A stretch of 26,807 bases of DNA from JAQGMJ01 sp036271855 (GTDB taxonomy: Bacteria > Pseudomonadota > Gammaproteobacteria > Burkholderiales > JAEUOS01). Positions 1 to 7,019 of this stretch are shown one piece after another. The position numbers and the translations under genes are program-made. Each line of letters opens with the position of its first letter. The first letter of the stretch is position 1. Location of the stretch: positions 1 through 26,807 of the forward strand of contig DATAZV010000401.1 of NCBI GenBank assembly GCA_036271855.1, in the 5' to 3' direction. The notes beneath the pieces were generated by a model. That model did no database searches. It was not told where the DNA came from and saw nothing but the letters and a program-made list of their open reading frames with translations.

Positions 1-164
1 GCCTCCGTGGTCATGCCGGTAATCCTGCCTTTGGCGATGGTGCTTTGCACCAGCACGGCGTAAGCCATGCCCGGTGCGGAAAAATCGCCTGCATACTGTG
101 CGGTGCCAGTAACTTTGGCCGGGCCGTCGGCACGGTCCAGCGCCTGTCCGATGATCGCGTTCAT
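1..164 (-). CDS. paoC: Aldehyde oxidoreductase, molybdopterin-binding subunit (PaoC-like), 5' part only
   Basis: Only the first 54 codons lie in the window; the gene runs off the left edge. The N-terminus carries the pattern typical of xanthine dehydrogenase-family large subunits: a stretch reading GQALDRADGPAKVTGTAQYA followed by a region that would form the first strand of the molybdopterin domain. In this family the large subunit holds the molybdenum cofactor and does the hydroxylation of the aldehyde substrate. Its ATG overlaps the stop codon of the FAD subunit in an ATGA arrangement (161-164), which implies translational coupling. The assignment as PaoC rather than another xanthine oxidase family member rests on the two upstream subunits, which have the PaoA and PaoB hallmarks. 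The catalytic residues are outside the window. Confidence 0.85.
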   Translation of the reverse strand, partial: MNAIIGQALDRADGPAKVTGTAQYAGDFSAPGMAYAVLVQSTIAKGRITGMTTE

Positions 165-1147
165 GCGCTGCCTCCGGCTTCCTGCAGCGCACGCACGATC
201 ACGCGCTGCGCCAATTCCACTTTGAATGCGTTTTCGCGCAGGGGCCGGGCCTCGCGCAGCGCCAGCGCGGCGGCGGCCTTGAGCGATCCTTCGTCCAGGC
301 GCCGGCCCGTCAAGGCGCGCTCGGCGGCCTCGGCACGCCAGGGCTTGGTGGCGACGCCGCCCAGGGCAATCCGCGCGCGGCGGATGGTCTGGCCGTCGAC
401 TTCAAGCACCACAGCCGCGGAGGCCAGTGCGAAGGCGTAGCTGGCCCGGTCGCGCACCTTGAGGTAGTGCGAACGCATGTTGGGCCAGGCCGGCGGCAAC
501 TCGACGGCGATGATCAATTCGCCCGGCAGCAGGTTGGTATCGCGCTCCGGTGTGTTGCCCGGCAGGCGGTGAAACTCGGTGAGCGCCAGGCGCCGCTCGC
601 CCTGCGGGCCGCGCAGCAGCACCACGGCGTCCAGCGCCGCCAGCGCTACGTTCATGTCCGAAGGATTGACCGCGATGCATTGCTGGCTGCCGCCCAGCAC
701 CGCGTGCATGCGGTTACGCCCCTGCAAGGCGCCGCAACCGCTACCCGGGTTGCGCTTGTTGCACATGGCATTGCCGGCATCGGCAAAGTAGGCACAGCGG
801 GTGCGCTGCATCAGGTTGCCGCCGACAGTGGCCATGTTGCGCAACTGCGGCGAGGCGCCCGACAGCAGCGCTTCGCTGAGCACCGGATAGCGCTGGCGCA
901 CCAAGGCGTGGTTGGCGGTGTCGCTATTGCGCGCCAGAGCGCCTATGCTCAAACCGCCGCCCGGCAATTCACGGATCTGCGCCAGCGGCAGGCGGTTGAT
1001 GTCGACCAGGCGCAGCGGCTGCGCCACGTCGCCCTTGACCAGGTCGAGCAGGTTGGTGCCGCCGCCGATGAAGGCCGAGCCCTGCGCGGCGCCCGCCTGC
1101 ACGGCGTCGCCGACATCCACGGGCCGGGTATAGGTGAAGGCGTGCAT
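161..1147 (-). CDS. paoB: Aldehyde oxidoreductase FAD-binding subunit with [4Fe-4S] insertion (PaoB-like)
   Basis: This 328-residue protein is the middle subunit that passes electrons between the FAD and the Fe-S centres of a heterotrimeric molybdoenzyme. The FAD-binding signatures are visible: IGGGTNLLDLVKGD at about residues 27-40 and ATVGGNLMQ at 106-114. Between and after them are four cysteines (C118, C129, C138, C157) in the PaoB-type insertion, with PGSGC and the following HAVLG and NPSDM segments. This insertion binds an extra [4Fe-4S] cluster in Escherichia coli PaoB and is absent from ordinary xanthine dehydrogenases. I chose the ATG at 1147 because GAGGAGG lies just upstream; a longer frame to 1198 would overlap paoA and has no such site. 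The start is 10 bp after the paoA stop, so the genes form one operon. Confidence 0.93.
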   Translation of the reverse strand: MHAFTYTRPVDVGDAVQAGAAQGSAFIGGGTNLLDLVKGDVAQPLRLVDINRLPLAQIRELPGGGLSIGALARNSDTANHALVRQRYPVLSEALLSGASPQLRNMATVGGNLMQRTRCAYFADAGNAMCNKRNPGSGCGALQGRNRMHAVLGGSQQCIAVNPSDMNVALAALDAVVLLRGPQGERRLALTEFHRLPGNTPERDTNLLPGELIIAVELPPAWPNMRSHYLKVRDRASYAFALASAAVVLEVDGQTIRRARIALGGVATKPWRAEAAERALTGRRLDEGSLKAAAALALREARPLRENAFKVELAQRVIVRALQEAGGSA

Positions 1148-1157
1148 GGCTGCCTCC

Positions 1158-1838
1158 TCAGGCGCTCTTGCCGTGCACGGCACGCAAGGCAGCGACAATG
1201 TTGGGGTAGGCGCCGCAACGGCAGATATTGCCGCTCATGCGCTCGCGGATTTCGGCGTCATTCAATGCCGGCGCGCGCCCGCTACGCAGGTCCGCCGCAC
1301 TGCTGGCCGCGCTGGCGCTGCCGGCCTCGGCTTCGGCCAGCATCGCCACCGACGAACAGATTTGCCCCGGCGTACAGTAGCCGCACTGAAAGGCATCGTA
1401 TTCGACAAAGGCCGCCTGCACCTCGTGCAGCTTGCCGCCCTGCTCCAGACCTTCGATGGTGGTGATCTCGTCGCCTTCGTGCATCATCGCCAGTGACAGG
1501 CAGGAGTTGATGCGCCTGCCGTTGACCAGCACGGTGCAGGCGCCGCACTGGCCGCGGTCGCAACCCTTCTTGGTGCCGGTCAGGCCGACGTGATCGCGGA
1601 TCGCGTCCAGCAGGCTCACCGTGGGTTCGATGCGCATCGCCTGGGTACGGCCATTGATGTTGAGCATTACCTCTGCACCGCCGTTGGCAGCCGCGGAGGC
1701 GCTAGCTGCATCCGCTCCCGGGCGCGCTTGCTGCGCACGCGCCGCGGGCAAGGCCGTAGCAGCGGCTCCAGCCACCGCCCCCTGCATGAACGTGCGCCGG
1801 CTCAGGCGGGTGCCGGAGCTTTCATTTTCATTCGACAT
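1158..1838 (-). CDS. paoA: Aldehyde oxidoreductase 2Fe-2S subunit with Tat signal (PaoA-like)
   Basis: The 226-residue protein is the iron-sulfur subunit of a periplasmic aldehyde oxidoreductase. A twin-arginine signal is visible (S13-R14-R15-T16-F17, then a small-residue hydrophobic run), which in the PaoABC enzyme carries the whole folded complex across the membrane. The plant-type [2Fe-2S] cluster ligands are C93, C98, C101 and C113; the second cluster has C152-x2-C155 and C206-x-C208 (CGYC and CRC). A roughly 15-residue Ala/Ser-rich insertion separates the two pairs of the second cluster at about 169-188. The ATG at 1838 is preferred to an upstream start at 1877: it has GAGGTG at good spacing and gives the Tat motif its usual place. 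The upstream stress-protein gene ends 10 bp away, suggesting co-transcription. The natural substrate cannot be read from the sequence; the E. coli enzyme prefers aromatic aldehydes. Confidence 0.94.
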   Translation of the reverse strand: MSNENESSGTRLSRRTFMQGAVAGAAATALPAARAQQARPGADAASASAAANGGAEVMLNINGRTQAMRIEPTVSLLDAIRDHVGLTGTKKGCDRGQCGACTVLVNGRRINSCLSLAMMHEGDEITTIEGLEQGGKLHEVQAAFVEYDAFQCGYCTPGQICSSVAMLAEAEAGSASAASSAADLRSGRAPALNDAEIRERMSGNICRCGAYPNIVAALRAVHGKSA

Positions 1839-1848
1839 GGCGAGCACC

Positions 1849-2364
1849 TCATACAGTAGCTTCTGAAGTAGTAGCAATGTCCTCGGCGCCGGTGGCCTCG
1901 AAGATTTCCTTGGCGCGGCTGCGCTGCTTGCCGTCTTCCGTGTGCACGGAGATCAGAATATTGCCGGCGCGGATCTTGCCGTCGTATAGCTTGGCTTCGT
2001 ATTCCGGAATGCCCAGGCCGGCGAGGCCGCCGATTATCCCGCCCGCCGCGCCGCCGACCGCGGCGCCGCTTAAGGCTGCCATGATCGGCCCGGCCGCCAG
2101 CAACGGGCCGACTCCAGGTATTACCAGCGTGCCCACGCCCGCGAGCCAGCCGATGGCGGCACCGACGCCCATGCCGGCGACACCGCCCGCGACCGCGCCC
2201 TCCGGCGCTTTCGTATTGTGTTCATGTGCGAAGTCGCGCGTACCGCCCTTGTCCGCCAATAACACCGAGATATCGTCACCCAGGAAGCCGACCTGCTTGA
2301 GTTCGGTGATGATTTTTTCGGCTTGCGCGCTGGTTCGCGCGATGCAGTAAACGGCTCGGTCCAT
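1849..2364 (-). CDS. General stress protein, YflT/DUF3341-like domain with glycine-zipper region
   Basis: A 171-residue protein. Residues 1-45 resemble the YflT-like heat-induced stress domain (a ferredoxin-like fold beginning with a strand, then a helix and GFLGDDISVLL). The middle (about 55-120) is a run of Gly/Ala with GxxxG spacing that looks like a glycine zipper or two membrane-associating hairpins. The C-terminal part (IPEYEAKLYDGKIRAGNILISVHTED region) closes the first domain, a split arrangement that is common in this family. The biochemical function is not known. The ATG at 2364 has GGAG upstream. The gene lies only 10 bp before paoA in the same direction, so it may be the first gene of the pao operon and report a stress-responsive promoter. 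The family name is from recall of the pattern, not a search. Confidence 0.75.
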   Translation of the reverse strand: MDRAVYCIARTSAQAEKIITELKQVGFLGDDISVLLADKGGTRDFAHEHNTKAPEGAVAGGVAGMGVGAAIGWLAGVGTLVIPGVGPLLAAGPIMAALSGAAVGGAAGGIIGGLAGLGIPEYEAKLYDGKIRAGNILISVHTEDGKQRSRAKEIFEATGAEDIATTSEATV

Positions 2365-2573
2365 GGGATGACTCCGGAAGGTTGATTGAATGAAGCGACC
2401 TTCCTTCTCTTAGCAGTCCACATGCCCAGAACGACAGCAGCGCCCGCCTCATATCTGGAGCCCTGTACTTGTAGTTCCTACCGGCCGCGGCATGAATGAC
2501 CGATGCCGACGATTCCACCGGACGCGCACGCCGCTTGCTCTCACTAGGCTATCTACCCGTGCAATCACAATTC

Positions 2574-2747
2574 ATGAATCAGGATGAAGAAAACCGGCGC
2601 CGCAGCGAAGTTGCACAGGCGGCCTATTTCAAGGCCGAGCACGAGGGCTTTCCTCCCGGGCAGGCACTGCGGCACTGGCTCGAAGCCGAACTGGATTTGT
2701 TTCCTGAAGACCATATCCATGTGCCCGAAAGTCTGGAAGAAGGCTGA
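2574..2747 (+). CDS. Small DUF2934-like protein
   Basis: A 57-residue acidic protein. The body follows the DUF2934 pattern seen in many proteobacteria: a helix with VAQAAYFKAEHEGFPPG followed by LRHWLEAELDL. Members are short and often sit among stress-response or osmotic genes; no activity is established. The start is uncertain. I prefer ATG 2574 because the conserved region begins shortly after it, but neither this nor the in-frame ATG at 2496 (83 residues) has a clear ribosome binding site. It is followed 37 bp later by another small gene on the same strand, and is divergent from the stress-domain gene that ends the pao unit. Confidence 0.65.
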   Translation: MNQDEENRRRSEVAQAAYFKAEHEGFPPGQALRHWLEAELDLFPEDHIHVPESLEEG

Positions 2748-2784
2748 GCGGCCGGCGGCGATCACACCACCACAAGGAGTCATC

Positions 2785-3087
2785 ATGCAAGACGATCAAG
2801 GCAAACCCGGCTACAACGCCGACAGCGACAAGCGCACCCCGGCGCAGCGCGAAAAACAGCTGCTGGACAGCGCCCATGCCGAAGGCCGGCCCGACCCAGC
2901 TGACGGCGAGCGCCCGCTGTCTTCGGCAAATCAGGAAAGCACCCCGGCAACGCCGACAAAAAGACCCGAGGGCGGGTTCCGTCACATCCTCAATACCGGT
3001 TTGCCGCCGGGCATCGATGTGGAAGATGCGGTCGACCCCGGCACGCGCAACCTGTCGGACCGCAAGTCCACCAACCACCGCTCCTGA
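2785..3087 (+). CDS. Small disordered hypothetical protein
   Basis: A 100-residue, highly polar protein rich in Pro, Asp, Lys and Ser, with no predicted membrane segment or signal. I do not recognise the family. The chosen start is strongly supported: AAGGAG stands five bases before ATG 2785, while the longer frame that begins at 2584 overlaps the preceding gene and lacks such a site. A short more ordered segment near residues 64-85 (GGFRHILNTGLPPGIDVEDAVDP) may be a conserved motif. It lies between a DUF2934-like and a DUF3175-like gene, both typical of stress-associated small proteins, so a similar context-dependent role is possible but is only inferred. Confidence 0.6.
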   Translation: MQDDQGKPGYNADSDKRTPAQREKQLLDSAHAEGRPDPADGERPLSSANQESTPATPTKRPEGGFRHILNTGLPPGIDVEDAVDPGTRNLSDRKSTNHRS

Positions 3088-3142
3088 CCAAACCTTACCG
3101 CCAACGGCGCCAAATGCCGGCGTACCAAAATGGAGGCCTGAA

Positions 3143-3430
3143 ATGGCAGCAAGCACTCATCGCTGGTCGGCGCGCGTCGGCCGTGAAAGCGACGCACTCA
3201 CATTGCAACCGGGCGTGTTCAAGCAACGCAGCGCAAAGCGCATCGCCGAGTCCCTCAAGTCCTCCGCCGAGCGCAGCCGGCGCAGAAAGTCGGCGCCATT
3301 TCGCTCTGCCATGTCGATGCTGAATTTCTTCATCAACCGCATGGGCACGCAACTGAGCCCGACCCGGCGCAAGGTGCTGGACCAGGCCAAGGACGAATTG
3401 CGCGCCCTGTACGGCAAAAGCAAGCGCTAG
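3143..3430 (+). CDS. DUF3175-like small protein
   Basis: A 95-residue basic protein that matches the DUF3175 pattern I recall: WSARVGRESDALTLQPGVF near the start, IAESLKSSAERSRRRKS in the middle, and SAMSMLNFFINRMG followed by LSPTRRKVLDQAKDELR at the end. No biochemical role is known for the family; the basic, helical nature is compatible with nucleic acid or protein binding, but that is inference. GGAGG lies six bases before ATG 3143. It is the third of three small genes in a row, 55 bp after the disordered protein, and ends 36 bp before eutB. Confidence 0.78.
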   Translation: MAASTHRWSARVGRESDALTLQPGVFKQRSAKRIAESLKSSAERSRRRKSAPFRSAMSMLNFFINRMGTQLSPTRRKVLDQAKDELRALYGKSKR

Positions 3431-3448
3431 GTAAAACCCTGCGGTCGC

Positions 3449-3466
3449 GCAGCATATACTTGCTGC
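3449..3466 (+). promoter_or_regulatory. Perfect inverted repeat with TATACT directly before the eutB ATG
   Basis: GCAGCA, TATACT, TGCTGC: six-base arms around a six-base centre, ending at the base before the eutB start codon. The centre fits a sigma-70 -10 box, which would place the transcription start at or next to the A of ATG, giving a leaderless message. No Shine-Dalgarno sequence is seen before eutB, which agrees with this. No good -35 box is visible. The alternative is a hairpin in a read-through mRNA that limits eutB translation, or chance. Confidence 0.35.
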
Positions 3467-4858
3467 ATGGCTTATGCGCACACCGTCGGCGGCTCGGTCT
3501 ACCGTTTCGCGGATTTGAAGGATCTGCTGGCCAAGGCCACGCCCTTGCGTTCCGGCGATGTGCTGGCCGGCGTTGCGGCCGCCAGTGCCGAGCAGCGCAT
3601 GGCGGCGCGCATGGCCTTGGCCGACTTGCCGCTGGCGCATTTTCTCGACGCAGCCGTGGTTCCGTATGAGGCGGACGAAGTCACCCGCTTGATCATCGAC
3701 ACCCACGATGCCGCGGCCTTCGCGCCGCTGCGCTCGCTGACCGTCGGCGATTTCCGCAACTGGCTGCTTGCCGATACGACCGATTCCGCGGCGCTCGCCG
3801 CCGCGGCGCCCGGCATCATCCCCGAGGTGGCCGCGGCGGTTAGCAAGCTGATGCGCAACCAGGACCTGATCTTGGCGGCGAAAAAATGCCGCGTGGTGAC
3901 GCGCTTTCGCAATACGCTCGGTTTGCCCGGCCGCCTGGCGGTGCGCCTGCAGCCCAATCACCCTACCGACGACCCACTGGGCATCGCCGCTTCGCTGTTC
4001 GACGGCCTGCTGTATGGCTGCGGCGACGCGGTGATCGGCATCAATCCCGCCGGCGACGCACTGCCCACCTTCATCAACCTCTGGCGCATGCTCGACGAGT
4101 TGATCACGCGCTTCGCCATTCCGACCCAGTCCTGCGTGCTGACCCACGTCACCAACCAGATTCGCGGCATCGAGGCCGGCGCGCCGGTGGACCTGGTGTT
4201 CCAGTCGGTCGCCGGCACCGAAAAGGCCAATCGCGCCTTCGGCATCGACCTTGCCTTGCTGCAGGAGGCGCGCGCGTCGGCACTCTCGCTCAAGCGCGGC
4301 ACCATTGGCGACAACGTGATGTACTTCGAGACTGGCCAGGGCAGCGCCTTGTCCGCCGGCGCGCATCACGGCTGCGACCAGCAGACCCTGGAAGCGCGCG
4401 CCTATGGGGTGGCGCGCCACTACAAGCCGCTGCTCACCAATAGCGTGGTCGGCTTCATCGGCCCCGAGTATCTTTACGACGGCAAGCAGATCATCCGCGC
4501 CGGGCTGGAAGACCACTTTTGCGGCAAGCTGCTCGGCCTGCCGCTGGGTGTCGATGTCTGTTACACCAACCATGCCGAAGCCGACCAGGACGACATGGAC
4601 ACCCTGCTGACCCTGCTGGGCGCCGCCGGCGTCACCTTCGTCATGGGCGTGCCGGGCGCCGACGACATCATGCTGAACTATCAAAGCACCTCCTTTCACG
4701 ATGCGCTGTACGTACGCGAAGCCCTGGGCCTGAAGCGGGCGCCGGAATTCGAAGCCTGGCTGGGGCAGATGCGCATCATCGACAGCCAGGGCCGCCTGGC
4801 CGCGGCAGGTGCCGACAATCGCCTGCTGGCCGCCGCCAGCGCGCTTGGCAATCCCTGA
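3467..4858 (+). CDS. eutB: Ethanolamine ammonia-lyase, large subunit
   Basis: The 463-residue protein is the heavy chain of adenosylcobalamin-dependent ethanolamine ammonia-lyase, which turns ethanolamine into acetaldehyde and ammonia. The length is close to the usual 450-465 residues. Recognisable family stretches include LRSGDVLAGVAAAS near residue 27, the LPGRLAVRLQPNHPTDDP segment near 150, HVTNQIRGIEAGAPVDLVFQS, the FETGQGSALSAGAHHGCDQ substrate-site region, and the cobalamin-proximal CYTNHAEADQDDMD and GVPGADDIMLNYQSTSFHD stretches. eutC follows after 7 bp. No microcompartment shell genes, reactivase (eutA) or AdoCbl riboswitch are seen nearby, so this is the short, non-compartment eut type used for nitrogen or carbon scavenging. 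The acetaldehyde-handling enzyme is not in this operon. Confidence 0.97.
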   Translation: MAYAHTVGGSVYRFADLKDLLAKATPLRSGDVLAGVAAASAEQRMAARMALADLPLAHFLDAAVVPYEADEVTRLIIDTHDAAAFAPLRSLTVGDFRNWLLADTTDSAALAAAAPGIIPEVAAAVSKLMRNQDLILAAKKCRVVTRFRNTLGLPGRLAVRLQPNHPTDDPLGIAASLFDGLLYGCGDAVIGINPAGDALPTFINLWRMLDELITRFAIPTQSCVLTHVTNQIRGIEAGAPVDLVFQSVAGTEKANRAFGIDLALLQEARASALSLKRGTIGDNVMYFETGQGSALSAGAHHGCDQQTLEARAYGVARHYKPLLTNSVVGFIGPEYLYDGKQIIRAGLEDHFCGKLLGLPLGVDVCYTNHAEADQDDMDTLLTLLGAAGVTFVMGVPGADDIMLNYQSTSFHDALYVREALGLKRAPEFEAWLGQMRIIDSQGRLAAAGADNRLLAAASALGNP

Positions 4859-4865
4859 GGCGGCG

Positions 4866-5705
4866 ATGGACGAGAAGCCACCGCAAACCCTGATCCGCGA
4901 TCCCTGGAGCGAGTTGCGCCGCCACACCTCGGCGCGCATCGCCTTGGGCCGCGCCGGACCGGCCCTGCCGACGCAGGCCGTGCTCGACTTCGGCCTGGCC
5001 CACGCCCGCGCCCGCGATGCCGTCCACCAGGCGCTCGACCTCGACACTCTCGAAGCGGCCTTGCGCGCCGACGGCTATGCCCCTCTGCGCGCCCACAGCG
5101 CCGCGCCCGACCGCATTACCTACCTCACCCGCCCCGACCTTGGTCGCCGCCTCGACCCGGCGAGCACCGAGGCGCTCCGCGCCGCCGCCAGGCCTTGCGA
5201 CATCGTCGTGGCGCTGGCCGACGGCTTGTCCGCCATCGCCGTACAACAGCATGCGCTGCCCCTGCTGGCTGCCTTGCGCGCTCTCGTGCCGCAGCGCTGG
5301 AGCATGATCCCCGTCGTCCTCGCCTTGCAGGGACGCGTCGCCCTGGGTGATGCGATCGGCGAGGCCCTGGGCGCGCGCCTTATCGTTGTAATGATCGGCG
5401 AGCGGCCCGGCCTGTCTTCTCCCGACAGCATGGGGCTTTACCTCACCTGGGCGCCGCGCGCCGGCGTAAGCGACGCCGGACGCAACTGCATCTCCAATGT
5501 ACGGCCGCAGGGCCTCGCCTATGCCGAGGCGGCGCGCAAGCTCGATTGGCTGGCCGGCGCCGCGCTGGCCCGCGGCCTCACCGGTATCGGCCTGAAAGAC
5601 GAAAGTGACGCCCTGCCCGGCCCGGGCGCGCCGCTGGCGGCGCCGCCAGCTACGGAAAACGCAACCAAGGAGCAACAAAGCGGCAACAAAGGGGCCCCAG
5701 ACTAA
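4866..5705 (+). CDS. eutC: Ethanolamine ammonia-lyase, small subunit
   Basis: The 279-residue light chain binds adenosylcobalamin together with EutB. Family features are plain: DPWSELRRHTSARIALGRAG at the start, FGLAHARARDAVH, YLTRPDLGRRLD, DIVVALADGLSAIAV, MIGERPGLSSPDSMG, and CISNVRPQGLAYAEAARKL. The conserved body ends at about GIGLKDES; beyond it is a tail of roughly 30 residues rich in Pro, Ala and Gln that looks disordered and is longer than in many EutC proteins. ATG 4866 was chosen since eutB stops at 4858 and GAGG lies just before; the upstream in-frame ATG would overlap eutB. The next gene starts 25 bp after the stop, implying a three-gene operon. Confidence 0.96.
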   Translation: MDEKPPQTLIRDPWSELRRHTSARIALGRAGPALPTQAVLDFGLAHARARDAVHQALDLDTLEAALRADGYAPLRAHSAAPDRITYLTRPDLGRRLDPASTEALRAAARPCDIVVALADGLSAIAVQQHALPLLAALRALVPQRWSMIPVVLALQGRVALGDAIGEALGARLIVVMIGERPGLSSPDSMGLYLTWAPRAGVSDAGRNCISNVRPQGLAYAEAARKLDWLAGAALARGLTGIGLKDESDALPGPGAPLAAPPATENATKEQQSGNKGAPD

Positions 5706-5730
5706 CGAAAAACCAGCGCAAGGAGCGCCC

Positions 5731-6096
5731 ATGCCACGCCAGATTCTCGACGAAACCTTTATCCACCCGGCAATCCGTGAGCGCATCGCCGGCTATCACA
5801 GCGAGGTGGTGCAGGAAGTGCAGGCCGCTATCGCCGCCAACCCCGTGGTGGTGGTCGGAATGGCGCAAAACCCCCATCCGAAAAAGGCACGGGCCCTGCT
5901 GGATGCGCAAAAAATCGCCTACAACTACCTTGAATACGGCAGCTATTTCAAGGACTGGCACCGCCGCCTGTCTCTGAAGATGTGGACCGGCTGGCCCACT
6001 TTGCCGATGGTTTTCGTCAAGGGCGCCCTGGTTGGCGGCGCCGATAACCTGAAGCGCCTGTCCGACTCCGGGGAATTGCAGCGCCTGCTCAAATAG
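5731..6096 (+). CDS. Glutaredoxin-fold protein lacking the active-site cysteines
   Basis: A 121-residue protein. Residues about 38-110 follow a glutaredoxin/thioredoxin-like fold: a central strand NPVVVVGM, an active-site loop, the helix ARALLDAQKIAYNYLEYG, the TLP cis-proline motif at 90-92 and the VGGADNLKRL element at 102-110 that normally helps bind glutathione. Where glutaredoxins have CPYC or CGFS, this protein has NPHPKK at 47-52, and there is no cysteine anywhere in the protein. It therefore cannot act as a dithiol or monothiol glutaredoxin and may bind a partner or a thiol ligand instead. AAGGAG precedes ATG 5731. Its place directly behind eutC suggests co-transcription; whether it works with the lyase is unknown. 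Confidence 0.8.
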   Translation: MPRQILDETFIHPAIRERIAGYHSEVVQEVQAAIAANPVVVVGMAQNPHPKKARALLDAQKIAYNYLEYGSYFKDWHRRLSLKMWTGWPTLPMVFVKGALVGGADNLKRLSDSGELQRLLK

Positions 6097-6145
6097 TTCC
6101 ATCCGGCTCTAGGGGCCAAAACTAGGGGTTTATACGCGGCCGATC

Positions 6146-6175
6146 TTGAAATTGCCGGAAAACGCTCAATTTATG
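6146..6175 (+). promoter_or_regulatory. Possible promoter of the Bax inhibitor-1 family gene
   Basis: TTGAAA at 6146-6151 matches a -35 box well. An AT-rich stretch ATTTATG at 6169-6175 sits 17-18 bases downstream and could serve as a weak -10 box. The 190-bp gap also has two CTAGGGG direct repeats (6109-6115 and 6122-6128) just upstream and a small AGCCG/CGGCT hairpin (6255-6270) just before the ribosome binding site. The -10 match is poor, so this is tentative. Confidence 0.3.
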
Positions 6176-6286
6176 ACAGTTCTATGTGCCTTCTCCCCTT
6201 GCGCGGTGCATTTTACTTGCAACTTTTACCGGGGATGATAGTCTTACGTTCGCAAGCCGGATTTTCGGCTCTTTAAGGAGGTCTGT

Positions 6287-6976
6287 ATGGACTACGATCA
6301 AAATGTCTCGTCCCTGAGCTACGGTGAAGCGGGGGCGGTGACGCGCAACAAAGTATTGCGCAATACCTATATGCTCACCGCGCTGTCGCTGATTCCGATG
6401 GCCATCGGCGCCGTGGTCGGCGCGAACATGTCGTTCGCCTTCATCGCCGGCAGCCCGACGCTGTTTTTCATCGGCTTCATGGTGGTCACCTATGGGCTGA
6501 TGTTCGCCATCCAGGCGAACCGCAATAGCGGCGTGGGCGTGGCGCTGATGCTGGCCTTCACAGGCGTGCTCGGCATCATGATGGGCCCGCTGCTGCAGCA
6601 TGTGCTGCGCCAGGCCGACGGCGGCATGATCGTCGCTTTCTGCGCGCTCGGCACCGCCGGCGTGTTCGGCGGCATGGCCGCCATCGGCACCGCGATCAAG
6701 ACGCCGCTCAACGGCCTGGCCAAGTTCCTGTCGGTTGGCGGCATCGTGCTGCTGGTCTGCATGATCGCGGGCGTGTTCCTGCACATCCCGGCGTTCTCGC
6801 TGGCGATCTCGGCGGCCTTCATCCTGTTCTCGTCGCTGATGATCCTCTGGCAACTGAACAACATCGTCACCAACGGCGAGACCAACTACATCTCGGCGAC
6901 CCTGACGCTGGTGATCAGCATTTACAACATCTTCGTCTCGCTGCTCAGCATTTTCGGCGGCGGTAACCGCAACTGA
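6287..6976 (+). CDS. Bax inhibitor-1/YccA family inner-membrane protein
   Basis: A 229-residue integral membrane protein with about seven hydrophobic segments, starting near residue 27 and ending at the LVISIYNIFVSLLSIFGGG C-terminus, which is the usual BI-1 ending. In Escherichia coli, YccA binds and modulates the FtsH protease, and bacterial BI-1 proteins such as YetJ conduct calcium; which applies here cannot be read from the sequence. The conserved late segments SAAFILFSSLMILWQ and NGETNYISATLTL are present, the latter being the part with the conserved acidic and Asn residues. A very strong ribosome binding site (AAGGAGG) stands before ATG 6287. The gene has its own 190-bp upstream region and ends in a strong terminator, so it is probably transcribed alone. 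Confidence 0.93.
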   Translation: MDYDQNVSSLSYGEAGAVTRNKVLRNTYMLTALSLIPMAIGAVVGANMSFAFIAGSPTLFFIGFMVVTYGLMFAIQANRNSGVGVALMLAFTGVLGIMMGPLLQHVLRQADGGMIVAFCALGTAGVFGGMAAIGTAIKTPLNGLAKFLSVGGIVLLVCMIAGVFLHIPAFSLAISAAFILFSSLMILWQLNNIVTNGETNYISATLTLVISIYNIFVSLLSIFGGGNRN

Positions 6977-6992
6977 TCGCGGCGCAAGCCTG

Positions 6993-7019
6993 AAAGCGGC
7001 CCCTCGGGGCCGCTTTTTT
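6993..7019 (+). terminator. Rho-independent terminator after the Bax inhibitor-1 family gene
   Basis: An eight-base GC stem GCGGCCCC/GGGGCCGC (6996-7003 and 7006-7013) closed by a very tight loop is followed by six T. It starts 17 bases after the stop codon. It touches the last codons of rlmD, which ends at 7018 on the other strand, and the A-run on its left side could let it stop rlmD transcripts only weakly. Confidence 0.9.

Noticed and set aside
2365..2573. GGAAC-like -35 motif for an extracytoplasmic sigma factor upstream of the YflT-like gene
   Set aside because: GGAAC is present on the minus strand but no matching -10 motif stands at the right spacing; too weak to report as a promoter.
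3095..5047. A 650-codon open frame antisense to eutB
   Set aside because: Codon-aligned shadow of eutB, which shows strong conserved family sequence over its full length.
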